A DNA stretch of 64,000 nt. Source: an uncultured Bacilli bacterium (GTDB lineage: Bacteria; Bacillota_I; Bacilli_A; RF39; UBA660). The notes beneath the pieces are model-generated. The model was not told the origin of the DNA and did not search any database. It saw only the letters and a program-made list of their open reading frames with translations. Numbering within the stretch: the stretch's first letter is position 1; the number at the start of each line of letters is the position of its first letter. Positions 1 through 7,958 of the stretch are shown here, one piece after another. The DNA lies in NCBI GenBank assembly GCA_934168245.1, contig CAKPMY010000008.1:1-64000 (forward strand), written 5' to 3'. Position numbers and translations under genes: made by a program.

Positions 1-966
1 TTATGGAATAAAGCAAATGAACTTCATGAGATGAGAAAAAAATCACCTGCAAGACACATTCTAAATTCTGAAAAATCTTTAGAAACTGCAAAATATAGCT
101 GTTTATTATATTGTAAGGATTGTGGTAATGTATTTATAAGAGCTGGTGGAAGTAATAGAGCAAATAATCCTACATGGTCTTGTAAGAAATATAAGACTGA
201 AGGTGTTGGTGCTTGTGCTTCACCAATCTTAAGGGAAGATTATCTAGATAAGATTTTTGTACAAATATTTAGTGATTTTATAGATAATAAAAAAGAATAT
301 TTAAATCAAGTAATAAATGAATACGAGAATATTATAAGCAGTAATAAGAGTTCTGATGATATTGGAAGTATAAACAATCAAATTATAAAAATAGAAAAGC
401 AAAAGGATAAATTATTGGATTTGAGTATTAAAGGATTAATTGATGATTTAGAGTTTAAGAAAAGAAATGATAAGTTTAATAATGAAATTAATTCCTTAAA
501 AGCAAAAATCGATAGACTTAATAATCCTGATGCAGAACTTACAAAATTAAAGGAAAAAATAACAGAAGTTAGAAATACTCTTACTTCAAAAGTTGATTTA
601 CAGAGTCAACTACCTAATTTAATGAGAATATTAGTTGAAAGAGTAGAAGTTGAAAAAATAAATGGTGATAGAAAACAGGTAAGACTAATTATTTATTTTA
701 ATTTTAATGCAGATACAATATACAGAGAATTAGAAATTGATAACAAAAGAAAAAAACTTGAGTTATCAAATTTTTATCCAAAAAAATGTTCTTCTACTGA
801 TACAAAGATTCAAAACAGTCAGTACAGGAACATTGAAATTGATTGTGGAAGCCTTGAAAATAAAGGAAAAAATGTTCTTTTATGTTCCAATAGTAACACC
901 AAGCAACCCAGGCTTTGTAAAACTAGGACAAACTCTCGGAAAAGAAAGACTATTCTCGTATATTAA
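1..966 (+). CDS. Large serine recombinase, C-terminal part (5' end outside window)
   Basis: The reading frame is open from base 1, so the gene starts upstream of the window and the catalytic resolvase domain is not visible. What is visible is the end of the recombinase domain, then a zinc beta-ribbon (CKDCG at about 112-126, further cysteines near 180 and 217) and a long charged coiled coil (about 340-600). This order is typical of the C-terminal half of large serine integrases, which cut and rejoin att sites of integrative elements and phages. The frame passes without a stop through the element/chromosome junction near 900 and ends only at a TAA inside a split PBP gene. The last 20 or so residues are therefore out-of-frame PBP sequence, and the natural C-terminus in the circular element may differ. 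Family assignment is confident; activity cannot be judged. Confidence 0.85.
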   Translation, partial: LWNKANELHEMRKKSPARHILNSEKSLETAKYSCLLYCKDCGNVFIRAGGSNRANNPTWSCKKYKTEGVGACASPILREDYLDKIFVQIFSDFIDNKKEYLNQVINEYENIISSNKSSDDIGSINNQIIKIEKQKDKLLDLSIKGLIDDLEFKKRNDKFNNEINSLKAKIDRLNNPDAELTKLKEKITEVRNTLTSKVDLQSQLPNLMRILVERVEVEKINGDRKQVRLIIYFNFNADTIYRELEIDNKRKKLELSNFYPKKCSSTDTKIQNSQYRNIEIDCGSLENKGKNVLLCSNSNTKQPRLCKTRTNSRKRKTILVY

Positions 967-1765
967 GAAATTTGGTTTTGGAGAAAAAACTGGTGTTGAC
1001 TTAAATGGAGAAGGTCAGGGTATCTTATTTCCTTTAGAAAAAGTAGGCAATGTCGAACTATCAACTACTGCCTTTGGACAAGGTGTAAGTGTAACTCCCA
1101 TCCAACAAGTAACAGCCGTATCAGCAGTAGTTAATGGCGGCTATCTCTATAAACCATACATCGTAAAAAGTATTGCAGAAAAAGAAACAAATACTATTAT
1201 TCAAGAAACGTCAAAAACTCTAGTTAGAAAAGTAATATCTAGTGAAACTTCTGCTATTATGCGCCATGCCTTAGAAAGTGTTGTTGCTAAAGGTGGAGGA
1301 AAAGCTGCCTATATTGAAGGTTATCGTATTGGTGGTAAAACTGGTACTGCTCAAAAAGTAAAAGATGGTAGATACATGGTCGGAAACTATATAATGTCCT
1401 TTATGTCTGTCGTTCCCTCAAACGATCCAGAAGCAGTCTTCTATCTAGCCATCGATAATCCTAAAAATACAGCACTCTTATCAAGTTATACAACAACTCC
1501 AATCGCGAGAAGAATCCTATTAGATATAATTGATGCTCTAGATATCAAACCTCAGGAAGAGGGTATGGAAAAAGACTTAGAGTGGACTGATAAAATAATG
1601 TACCAAGTACCAAACGTTGTCGGAAAAAGTGTCAAAGAGGCTAAAAAACTTTTATCAAACTTTACCATAGAATATACTGGTACCGGAGAAACCGTAATTT
1701 CCCAGTCACCAGCTGCCAATACAAAACTAGAAGATAGAGGTACAGTAAGACTTTTATTAGAATAA
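902..1765 (+). pseudogene. 3' fragment of SpoVD/PBP2B-type penicillin-binding protein, split by an integrated element
   Basis: From SNPGFVKLGQ onward the frame matches the C-terminal half of class B PBPs of the SpoVD type: a conserved GEGxGILFP stretch, an AFGQGVSVTPIQQ stretch, the KTG box (GGKTGTAQ, about 1331-1354) and one PASTA domain from about 1604 to the end. One PASTA repeat suits SpoVD better than B. subtilis PBP2B, which has two. The SxxK nucleophile, the first residue of the SxN motif, and the membrane anchor and dimerisation domains are missing here. Upstream of 900 the frame is an out-of-phase reading of the recombinase tail. The fragment has no ribosome binding site and cannot be active alone. 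The 5' half should lie beyond the other end of the element. Excision would rejoin the gene. Confidence 0.85.
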
Positions 1766-1772
1766 ATTTCTG

Positions 1773-1781
1773 TGTTATAAT
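1773..1781 (+). promoter_or_regulatory. Extended -10 promoter for the GNAT-rsgA pair
   Basis: TGTTATAAT (extended -10) lies 26 bases before the GNAT start and 8 bases after the PBP stop. The -35 region (tttatt) is weak, as usual with an extended -10. It would make GNAT and rsgA independent of the disrupted PBP gene. Confidence 0.6.
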
Positions 1782-1806
1782 AGTTGCAATTAAAGAGGGT
1801 GATATT

Positions 1807-2424
1807 ATGCCAGAAATAAAAATAGTAACTAGTGATAAAAAGTTAGAACAAGTATTTAACTTTTTATCAAAAACAGTTTATGATGATAATATTCTTCACA
1901 AAGAAAAGTATTATCCTATGTCAGAACGACTAGAAGAGATCAAAAACCAATTAAAAATCGATAAAGATTTTTTAATGTATATTGAAGAAGATAACAATAT
2001 AGTAGCGGCTATTACTGGTAAAAACATGGATTTAACAAAGAAAAAAATAACTCTTGGTATTCTAGCAGTATCACCATCAAAAAGAAGGCTTGGCTATGCA
2101 GCCCTACTTATAAAAGAGTTTGAAAAAACATCTCTAAAAAAAGGTATAACTCACATAGATTTAGGTTCTAGGTATAGAGCCTGTTTCCTATATGAACATC
2201 TAAATTATAAGTATTCTTTAATGGTTCAAATCTTTGACTTTGCCAAATTAGAAGATATTAGAAAAGCCAATAAATATAATTTAAAAGAAATAAGTTCAAA
2301 TCAAGATTCAGCTTATGGTTATATACTCTATAAAGTACCAAGTATTTCAAAAAAATACATTACCTGTTTTGAAAATAAAGTTCCCACTGCTATAGTTCAA
2401 TATATATTTGAAAAAGATCTATAG
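1807..2424 (+). CDS. GNAT-family N-acetyltransferase
   Basis: A 205-residue protein. Its middle (about residues 80-125) has the GNAT core: the strand LGILAVSPSKRRLGYAALLI carries the acetyl-CoA-binding (R/Q)xxGxG/A-like loop (RRLGYA), followed by a helix and a typical hydrophobic strand. Family members transfer an acetyl group from acetyl-CoA to an amine; the substrate cannot be read from the sequence. The C-terminal 60 residues are not recognised. A GAGGGTGAT ribosome binding site stands just before the ATG. rsgA follows after 18 bases, so the two are probably co-transcribed from the extended -10 at 1773. Confidence 0.75.
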   Translation: MPEIKIVTSDKKLEQVFNFLSKTVYDDNILHKEKYYPMSERLEEIKNQLKIDKDFLMYIEEDNNIVAAITGKNMDLTKKKITLGILAVSPSKRRLGYAALLIKEFEKTSLKKGITHIDLGSRYRACFLYEHLNYKYSLMVQIFDFAKLEDIRKANKYNLKEISSNQDSAYGYILYKVPSISKKYITCFENKVPTAIVQYIFEKDL

Positions 2425-2442
2425 AAAGGAAAGTAAAATAAT

Positions 2443-3480
2443 ATGCCACATTATAATGCTTATACTAGTTTTAAAACTAAAAAAAGTATAAAGAAAAAAT
2501 GTCTAATAAAAGAAAAACAAAATAAACAAATAAATTTACCCACTGATTTTATTACTGAAGAAAGTAAAAACTATGGAATTGTCCTAGAAGTAAAATATGA
2601 AACAGCCTATGTCTTATATAATGATGAAATCATAAAAACAACTTTAAAAAAAGGAATAAACTTAGTCTGCAACAAAATTATTTTTCCAGGTGACAAAGTA
2701 GTTCTAGAAAAAGATAATCAATCTTATATCATAACTAATCTAGTAAAAAGAACTTCTATTCTAAGTAGAATAAAAAAGGATAGTACCAGACTAAACGATC
2801 AAGGTACAACTAAAAATATTGCTGCAAACATCGACATTGCTGTAATAGTTGCATCTGCTAAAGATCCAGCCCTTCATCCTAAGTTTATTGACAGATACCT
2901 TTTATTATTAGAAAACAGTAACATACCTACAATTATTTGTCTAAATAAATCTGATTTAAAAACTACAGAAACAACAAAAATACTAGATATCTATCATAAT
3001 TTAGCTATAAAAACACTTGAAACATCAACTTATACTAATCAGGGTATCTCGAACTTAAAAGAAGAACTAAGAGGAAAACAAGCAATATTTATAGGTAACT
3101 CCGGAGTAGGTAAATCCTCTCTAACAAATGCTCTAATGGATGAGAACGTTATAAAAACATCTGCCATTAGTTCTAAGAGTAAAAGAGGTCGTCATACGAC
3201 AACTTCCTCAAAATACTATATCTGGGATGAAGACTCTAGTATTATTGATACACCTGGTATTAGAAGCCTAGATGTAAGAAACATAAACCATTTAGAAGTC
3301 CAAAACTATTTTAAAGAGTTTTCGCCTATCAATGAAAATTGCAAATATAAAAACTGTCTTCATTATAAAGAACCAACATCAGCATGTGCTATTAAACAGG
3401 CACTAGAAAATAACACTATAAACAAGAATAGATATGAAAGTTATCTAAGAGTCTTAAAAGATACTTTAAATGATAAATAA
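2443..3480 (+). CDS. rsgA: Ribosome small-subunit biogenesis GTPase RsgA
   Basis: RsgA (YjeQ/YloQ) checks late maturation of the 30S subunit and uses GTP for its own release. The G motifs appear in the circularly permuted order that defines the family: G4 NKSD at about residue 168, G1 GNSGVGKSS at 218-226, then G3 DTPG at about 269. An OB-fold precedes them (about 45-110). A C-terminal zinc site is formed by Cys300, Cys305, His307 and Cys315. Length (345) is somewhat above the usual 290-300 because of a lysine-rich N-terminal extension of about 40 residues. The ribosome binding site is AGAAAGGAAAG. Confidence 0.95.
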   Translation: MPHYNAYTSFKTKKSIKKKCLIKEKQNKQINLPTDFITEESKNYGIVLEVKYETAYVLYNDEIIKTTLKKGINLVCNKIIFPGDKVVLEKDNQSYIITNLVKRTSILSRIKKDSTRLNDQGTTKNIAANIDIAVIVASAKDPALHPKFIDRYLLLLENSNIPTIICLNKSDLKTTETTKILDIYHNLAIKTLETSTYTNQGISNLKEELRGKQAIFIGNSGVGKSSLTNALMDENVIKTSAISSKSKRGRHTTTSSKYYIWDEDSSIIDTPGIRSLDVRNINHLEVQNYFKEFSPINENCKYKNCLHYKEPTSACAIKQALENNTINKNRYESYLRVLKDTLNDK

Positions 3481-3549
3481 AAATAGAACTACCAAAGTAA
3501 TTGCAAAAATCTAAATAATATGTTAAATTATTACTGGAGGAGTGATAAA

Positions 3550-3609
3550 ATGTACAATTTTGCTAATCATGTAATCATGTATACATTAGATATCACACCT
3601 AACGTCTAA
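3550..3609 (+). CDS. 19-residue leader peptide of the ABC-F attenuator
   Basis: A strong ribosome binding site (TGGAGGAGTGAT, 3535-3546) precedes an ATG encoding MYNFANHVIMYTLDITPNV and a TAA. It lies 135 bases before the ABC-F start, and its last codons form the first arm of the competing hairpins that follow. Short translated leaders of this kind sense ribosome stalling by antibiotics upstream of ABC-F and Erm resistance genes. The peptide probably has no function beyond its own translation. The stall position is not predictable from sequence. Confidence 0.75.
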   Translation: MYNFANHVIMYTLDITPNV

Positions 3610-3700
3610 AGAAAAAATATTAGATGTAGGTGTGAAGTTTTCGTCGTGCCTACATCTGTACATGAAAGGACTATACAGATGTATAGTTCTTTTCTTTTTG
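3594..3700 (+). promoter_or_regulatory. Ribosome-mediated transcription attenuator of the ABC-F gene
   Basis: Five arms can pair in alternative ways. A (3594-3609, the end of the leader ORF) pairs with B (3620-3634). B (3622-3635) pairs with C (3644-3657) in a 14-bp stem. C' (3651-3660) pairs perfectly over 10 bp with D (3674-3683). D lies inside the terminator stem 3665-3676/3681-3692. If the ribosome finishes the leader it covers A, B pairs with C, and the terminator forms. If it stalls early, A pairs with B, C' is free to capture D, and transcription reads into the ABC-F gene. The base pairing is seen directly; the regulatory logic is inferred from known attenuators of ABC-F resistance genes. 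Confidence 0.8.
3665..3698 (+). terminator. Intrinsic terminator of the attenuator
   Basis: A 12-bp stem (3665-3676 with 3681-3692, one G-U pair) with an AGAT loop is followed by TTCTTTTTG-type U-rich sequence. It ends transcription 45 bases before the ABC-F start unless the antiterminator 3651-3660/3674-3683 forms. Confidence 0.85.
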
Positions 3701-3744
3701 ATTATGGTGCGATTTATAAATACTATAATTAAGGATGTGATTAT

Positions 3745-5343
3745 ATGATTGAAATAGGAATAAATAAAATAACAAAAGACTTTGGTTTTGGACCAGTCTT
3801 AAACGATATAAGTTTTGAAGTAAAAACAAATGAACGTATTGCCTTAATTGGCGATAACGGTTCCGGTAAAACGACACTTTTAAATATAATATCCGGCAGC
3901 GAAAAAGAAACTTCTGGAACCATCTCTATAAGGAAAAATGCTAAAGTAGGGTATTTACCTCAACTAATTAAAAATAAAGATGAAAAAATAACTGTAAAAG
4001 ATGTTTTATATGATGGTATAAAAAACTTGATTGCCTTACGTGATAAATTAGAAGAGTACGAAGCAAAAATTACTAAAGCCGATGAATCTACAATCGAAAA
4101 AATAATAATCAGATATTCCAATCTTCAGACTGATTTTATTAATATGTCCGGTTATGAAATAGATGCTAAAGTAGAAAAAGTAATTAAAGGTTTTAAAATA
4201 AATAAAGAACTTCTTCCAAGAAAGTTTAATAGCCTATCAGGTGGAGAAAAAACTATCATTACTTTTGCTTCTATTATTATCTCTGAACCAGATATCTTAC
4301 TTTTAGATGAGCCGACTAATCACTTAGATATTGATACTCTAGAATGGTTAGAGGAATACTTAAGAAACTATAAAGGATCAATTCTAATGATTTCTCATGA
4401 TAGATACTTTTTAGATGAAGTCGCAACTAAAACTATTCTTTTAGAAAATGCTAAGATAAATATTTTTCATGGCAATTATACAAAATTTGTTCAAGAAAAT
4501 GATGCTCGTATCGAAAAAGAATTTAAAGATTATAAGGATCAGCAAAAACAAATAAAAGCCATGGAAGCCTCAATCAAACGACTAGAGGAGTATGGTAATC
4601 TTGCTAAAAACGAAATGTTTTTTAAACGTGCCGAAAGCATTAGAAAACGTCTAAATAAATTAGAAAGACTAGATAAACCAGTCGAAAAAGAAAAACTTCC
4701 GCTAACATTTTCTTCTAGTCGTTCTGGAAAAGAAGTCTTAAATTTAACTAAAATTAATATTTCTTATCCAAACAAAGTAATATTAAAAGATGCCAATCTA
4801 AAAATCTTTTATCAAGATAAAGTCTGTTTACTAGGGCCAAATGGTTCTGGCAAATCATCTCTTGTAAAGTATATTTTACAAAATTCTACTCATGGTACTA
4901 ATGTCAAAATAGGCTATATTCCTCAAGAAATAATCTTTGAAAACGAAAGCAGTACAATAATGGATGAAGCCAAACATTACTTTATAGGAGAAGAACATCA
5001 TCTAAGAGCCGCTTTAAGTAAATTTTACTTCTTTAAAGATAACGTCTACAAAAGAATTAAAAACTTATCAGGCGGGGAAAAAGTACGTTTAAAATTATTC
5101 TGTCTAATGCAATCTAACATTAATTTTCTAATACTAGACGAACCAACTAACCATATAGATATAGAAACAAAAGAAATATTAGAAACAGCCTTAACTGAAT
5201 ATAAAGGAACTTTATTATTTATATCTCATGATCGTTATTTTATTAATACCTTATCTTCTAAAATAATTTATATAGAAGACAACAAATTAAAAGAAATACC
5301 TGGTAATTATGAAGATTATAAAAGGTATAAAAAGAGTAATTAA
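3745..5343 (+). CDS. ABC-F ribosome-protection ATPase (antibiotic-resistance type likely)
   Basis: A 532-residue cytoplasmic protein with two ATPase cassettes and no membrane segment, the ABC-F layout. First cassette: Walker A GDNGSGKTT near residues 36-44, signature LSGGEK, Walker B LLLDEPTNHLD. Second cassette: Walker A GPNGSGKSS near 364, signature LSGGEK, Walker B LILDEPTNHID. Between them is a charged helical linker (about 250-310), the element that reaches the peptidyl-transferase centre in this family. ABC-F proteins bind the E site and either tune translation or displace drugs. The leader peptide and attenuator directly upstream favour the resistance type (Msr/Vga/Lsa-like, as opposed to housekeeping EttA). 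Which drugs are concerned cannot be told. The ribosome binding site is AAGGATGTGAT. Confidence 0.9.
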   Translation: MIEIGINKITKDFGFGPVLNDISFEVKTNERIALIGDNGSGKTTLLNIISGSEKETSGTISIRKNAKVGYLPQLIKNKDEKITVKDVLYDGIKNLIALRDKLEEYEAKITKADESTIEKIIIRYSNLQTDFINMSGYEIDAKVEKVIKGFKINKELLPRKFNSLSGGEKTIITFASIIISEPDILLLDEPTNHLDIDTLEWLEEYLRNYKGSILMISHDRYFLDEVATKTILLENAKINIFHGNYTKFVQENDARIEKEFKDYKDQQKQIKAMEASIKRLEEYGNLAKNEMFFKRAESIRKRLNKLERLDKPVEKEKLPLTFSSSRSGKEVLNLTKINISYPNKVILKDANLKIFYQDKVCLLGPNGSGKSSLVKYILQNSTHGTNVKIGYIPQEIIFENESSTIMDEAKHYFIGEEHHLRAALSKFYFFKDNVYKRIKNLSGGEKVRLKLFCLMQSNINFLILDEPTNHIDIETKEILETALTEYKGTLLFISHDRYFINTLSSKIIYIEDNKLKEIPGNYEDYKRYKKSN

Positions 5344-5390
5344 AACCTATAAAAAATAATATTTTATAAACAACGAAAGGAAAAATTAAT

Positions 5391-5903
5391 ATGAGAGAAA
5401 TAATATATAATAATGACAATTTAAAAGAAAGTGAAATGACAAGAACTGTTACTAGAGCCAAAGTCATTTTAGTAAATTCACAAGATGAAATCTTACTGGC
5501 AAAAGGTTCAAATACCTACTTTTTAATAGGTGGCCATGTCGAAGAAAATGAATCATTAGAAGACTGCCTAATAAGAGAGGTAAAAGAGGAAACTGGAATT
5601 GATTTACCTCATGAAGAAAGACTTCCTGTACTTAATATCAAATATTTATGTAAAGATTACCCAACTCATGGAGAAAACACCTTATATATTGCTACTTACT
5701 TTTATACAAAGTGTGATATAAAGCCAGATTTAAGTTCTATAAATTTAACAGAAGACGAAAAAAAAGGCGGGTTCCATTTAGAATATATTCCAAAAAAGGA
5801 CATCATCAAAACTATAGAAGATTGTCTTCCTGTATGTACTAATGAAAAGGTAGCCATAGATACCTTAGAAGCCATCAAAGAATATTTAAAAATATCTGCA
5901 TAA
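5391..5903 (+). CDS. Nudix hydrolase
   Basis: A 170-residue protein with a complete Nudix box: GGHVEENESLEDCLIREVKE continues to EETGI and matches GX5EX7REUXEEXGU with all acidic metal ligands. Nudix enzymes hydrolyse nucleoside diphosphates linked to another moiety; the substrate is not evident. The N-terminal strand VTRAKVILVNSQDEILLAKG is the usual first sheet. It follows the ABC-F gene by 47 bases with an AAAGGAAAA ribosome binding site and may share its read-through transcript. A link to drug resistance is speculation. Confidence 0.9.
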   Translation: MREIIYNNDNLKESEMTRTVTRAKVILVNSQDEILLAKGSNTYFLIGGHVEENESLEDCLIREVKEETGIDLPHEERLPVLNIKYLCKDYPTHGENTLYIATYFYTKCDIKPDLSSINLTEDEKKGGFHLEYIPKKDIIKTIEDCLPVCTNEKVAIDTLEAIKEYLKISA

Positions 5904-5904
5904 C

Positions 5905-5933
5905 TTGTCAATTTAAAAATACTCAAGTATAAT
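5905..5933 (+). promoter_or_regulatory. Sigma-A type promoter of the small membrane protein gene
   Basis: TTGTCA (5905-5910), a 17-base spacer and TATAAT (5928-5933) form a near-consensus promoter starting inside the end of the Nudix gene and 20 bases before the next start codon. Confidence 0.75.
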
Positions 5934-5952
5934 CTACTTAAGGAGCGATATA

Positions 5953-6162
5953 ATGAAAAAGCAACTAATACTGCAATTACTATCAATTATTTCTATGGTA
6001 CTAGGCCTATTAGCACTTCTTTATTATCAAAAGCTAAGTAAAAAAGAAGCTCAAGAAAAGAAAATAGCCCTAAAAAAAGCCTATCAAAAGAAAGAAATAA
6101 TCTGTTTCTATTTAGGACTAATATTTGAAATAATAGGTCTACTTCTATTGATGTTTATTTAA
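5953..6162 (+). CDS. Small two-helix membrane protein of unknown function
   Basis: 69 residues with two hydrophobic helices (about 4-26 and 49-68) separated by a strongly basic loop (KKLSKKEAQEKKIALKKAYQ). The loop should face the cytoplasm by the positive-inside rule, leaving both ends outside. It has its own promoter and an AAGGAGCGAT ribosome binding site, which supports it being real. No family is recognised. Confidence 0.7.
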   Translation: MKKQLILQLLSIISMVLGLLALLYYQKLSKKEAQEKKIALKKAYQKKEIICFYLGLIFEIIGLLLLMFI

Positions 6163-6264
6163 GTAACTATAATTATAAAATTTTTCTAAACAAAAAACGA
6201 ATTAAACATCAAAAAACAGCCAACACATAAATAAAAGTCAGCACCAAAAAAGAAAAATTCAAGT

Positions 6265-6300
6265 AAAGAGTATTTAAAAAAATAATACTCTTTTATTTTG
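6265..6300 (+). terminator. Intrinsic terminator after the small membrane protein gene
   Basis: A perfect 10-bp stem (6265-6274 with 6284-6293) with a 9-base A-rich loop is followed by TATTTTGTC. The stem is AT-rich, so strength is uncertain. Confidence 0.6.
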
Positions 6301-6335
6301 TCTCTAAAATATGATAAACTATCTATGGTGATACA

Positions 6336-7871
6336 ATGGATGAATCAAGAGGACAAAAGGGTGGGCATAACGATTTAAAAAGAGCAATGCTTATTAGTCG
6401 AAAAGAGTTAGAAAAATTAAAAGCCTTTGCCGAGGAACAAGAATTAAAGGAACTAGAAAGCAGAGTAAAAAAAGCACAATTAAAAACCTTTCTAAAGATT
6501 AGTCCCATTATTATAACTGGGACAGTACTTAAAACATTATCTGGTAGTACTCATAATGAAGCAACATCTCCTTTAATACTACCTAAGAGTTCCGAAGAAG
6601 ACTATAAAAAACAGATATTTCTTACTCCCGATAAAAATAATAACTTTATCGAGGTTGATATAAAAACAAGTGAGTTTACTAAGAACCGTGTAAATGTAAA
6701 TAATACTAATCTTGAAAATTTACTCAACAATCATAACCCAATGAAGAAAAAGACAACACCTGTTGAAGTAATTGAAATAGATCAAACTAAAATACCTATT
6801 AAAGAAACAACTAAAGATGATACTCTTGATCTAGATAAATTAAAAAATAAAGAAATTGTCAGTCAATATGAAGAAAAGTTAAAAGATGCTAGAAGTAGTC
6901 TTAAAGACTTAATGTATGAATATAAAGTAATAGAGGAAATGTCCAAAACAACAAACACTTCTAAAGAACTAGAAGAATTACTAGATAGATTAAATGCACT
7001 CATAAAAAAACTCGATGAATTAAAACAAAAACTATCTCTAGATATTTCTGATACCTACGACTTAAACTACATCAAAGATCTAGCCTCGACTTATATAACA
7101 TCTTTTGAAAATAAAGAGATAATTGATGAAATAAAAGATTCTTCCTTATACATTTTAATTTCTAGTAAAGTTACTGAACTAAAACTAGAAGAAGAACTTC
7201 TGGCTATGAAATTAGAAGATCGCAAAGAAGAATTAAAAATGGATGAATATCATATAAATGAAATGAAGGATAAGTTTGACGACTATCAAAACTTCAATGT
7301 TCAACTAATGAAACTTCAAGCCGAACAAGATATTCTAGCAAAAGACTTAAAAGAAAAAATTGCCTCATCTGTAACAGTTCAAGAAAGAGTAGAAGTAACT
7401 ACTAGATTCTTAAACACTCAGGCTAGAAATCTTAATAGACTCTTAAGACCTCAATTATTGTTACGAAGTCCAAGAAGTGCTAGAAGAATGGCCACCGCAA
7501 CCGCTAGTTACCTACGTTTTATGCGCAATGTCCTAAGGCCAAGAAGAGAAACACATCATTATCGTGTCTTTGAAGTAGCCGATTATTCTAAAGAAATTGA
7601 ATATAGTATTCAAGAATTAGATAGAGGTTTAGACTTATTAAAAAAGTCCGCAACTGAATTAAAAAGAATGCTTAACGACTTTGAACGTGACTATAAAGAA
7701 TATTTAGATAATAAAGAAGTAAAAGAATTATTATCTAATCTAGAAGAAGTCTATTCATCCTTAAAAGAAAAAGAAGATGACTTATTAAGAATAAAAAAAG
7801 AACAAGAAAAAAATCTTGAAGAATCAAAAGCCAAAACGGCTTATGTAAAAAGATATGAACAAATAGATTAA
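6336..7871 (+). CDS. Long coiled-coil protein of unknown function
   Basis: 511 residues, start set by GGTGATAC just before the ATG. The N-terminus is charged, with one weak hydrophobic stretch (about residues 49-66, FLKISPIIITGTVLKTLSG) that could be a membrane anchor. Most of the rest (about 160-350 and 430-511) is heptad-like and rich in K, E and L, hence probably coiled coil. A short arginine-rich insert (about 370-410, with RSPRSARRM) breaks the coil and is unusually basic. The gene sits alone between a terminator and the mraY promoter. A cell-shape or division role would fit the location but rests on position only. Confidence 0.65.
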   Translation: MDESRGQKGGHNDLKRAMLISRKELEKLKAFAEEQELKELESRVKKAQLKTFLKISPIIITGTVLKTLSGSTHNEATSPLILPKSSEEDYKKQIFLTPDKNNNFIEVDIKTSEFTKNRVNVNNTNLENLLNNHNPMKKKTTPVEVIEIDQTKIPIKETTKDDTLDLDKLKNKEIVSQYEEKLKDARSSLKDLMYEYKVIEEMSKTTNTSKELEELLDRLNALIKKLDELKQKLSLDISDTYDLNYIKDLASTYITSFENKEIIDEIKDSSLYILISSKVTELKLEEELLAMKLEDRKEELKMDEYHINEMKDKFDDYQNFNVQLMKLQAEQDILAKDLKEKIASSVTVQERVEVTTRFLNTQARNLNRLLRPQLLLRSPRSARRMATATASYLRFMRNVLRPRRETHHYRVFEVADYSKEIEYSIQELDRGLDLLKKSATELKRMLNDFERDYKEYLDNKEVKELLSNLEEVYSSLKEKEDDLLRIKKEQEKNLEESKAKTAYVKRYEQID

Positions 7872-7923
7872 CTGTAAACTTTTGTATAAATTTGTCTATT
7901 TTTTCATAATGCTAATTTGATTA

Positions 7924-7932
7924 TGATATAAT
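7924..7932 (+). promoter_or_regulatory. Extended -10 promoter of mraY
   Basis: TGATATAAT (TGn plus consensus -10) lies 27 bases before the preferred mraY start. No clear -35 is visible. Confidence 0.65.
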
Positions 7933-7958
7933 ATTGCAAGAGAAATGGAGTGACAAAG

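Noticed and set aside
737..899. N-terminal extension of the PBP-like frame (starting MITKEKNLSY)
   Set aside because: It is the out-of-phase reading of the recombinase gene and has no ribosome binding site; only sequence from about 902 is PBP.
6163..6335. Small gene or RNA between the small membrane protein and the coiled-coil gene
   Set aside because: Only an AT-rich terminator is visible; no ORF with a ribosome binding site.
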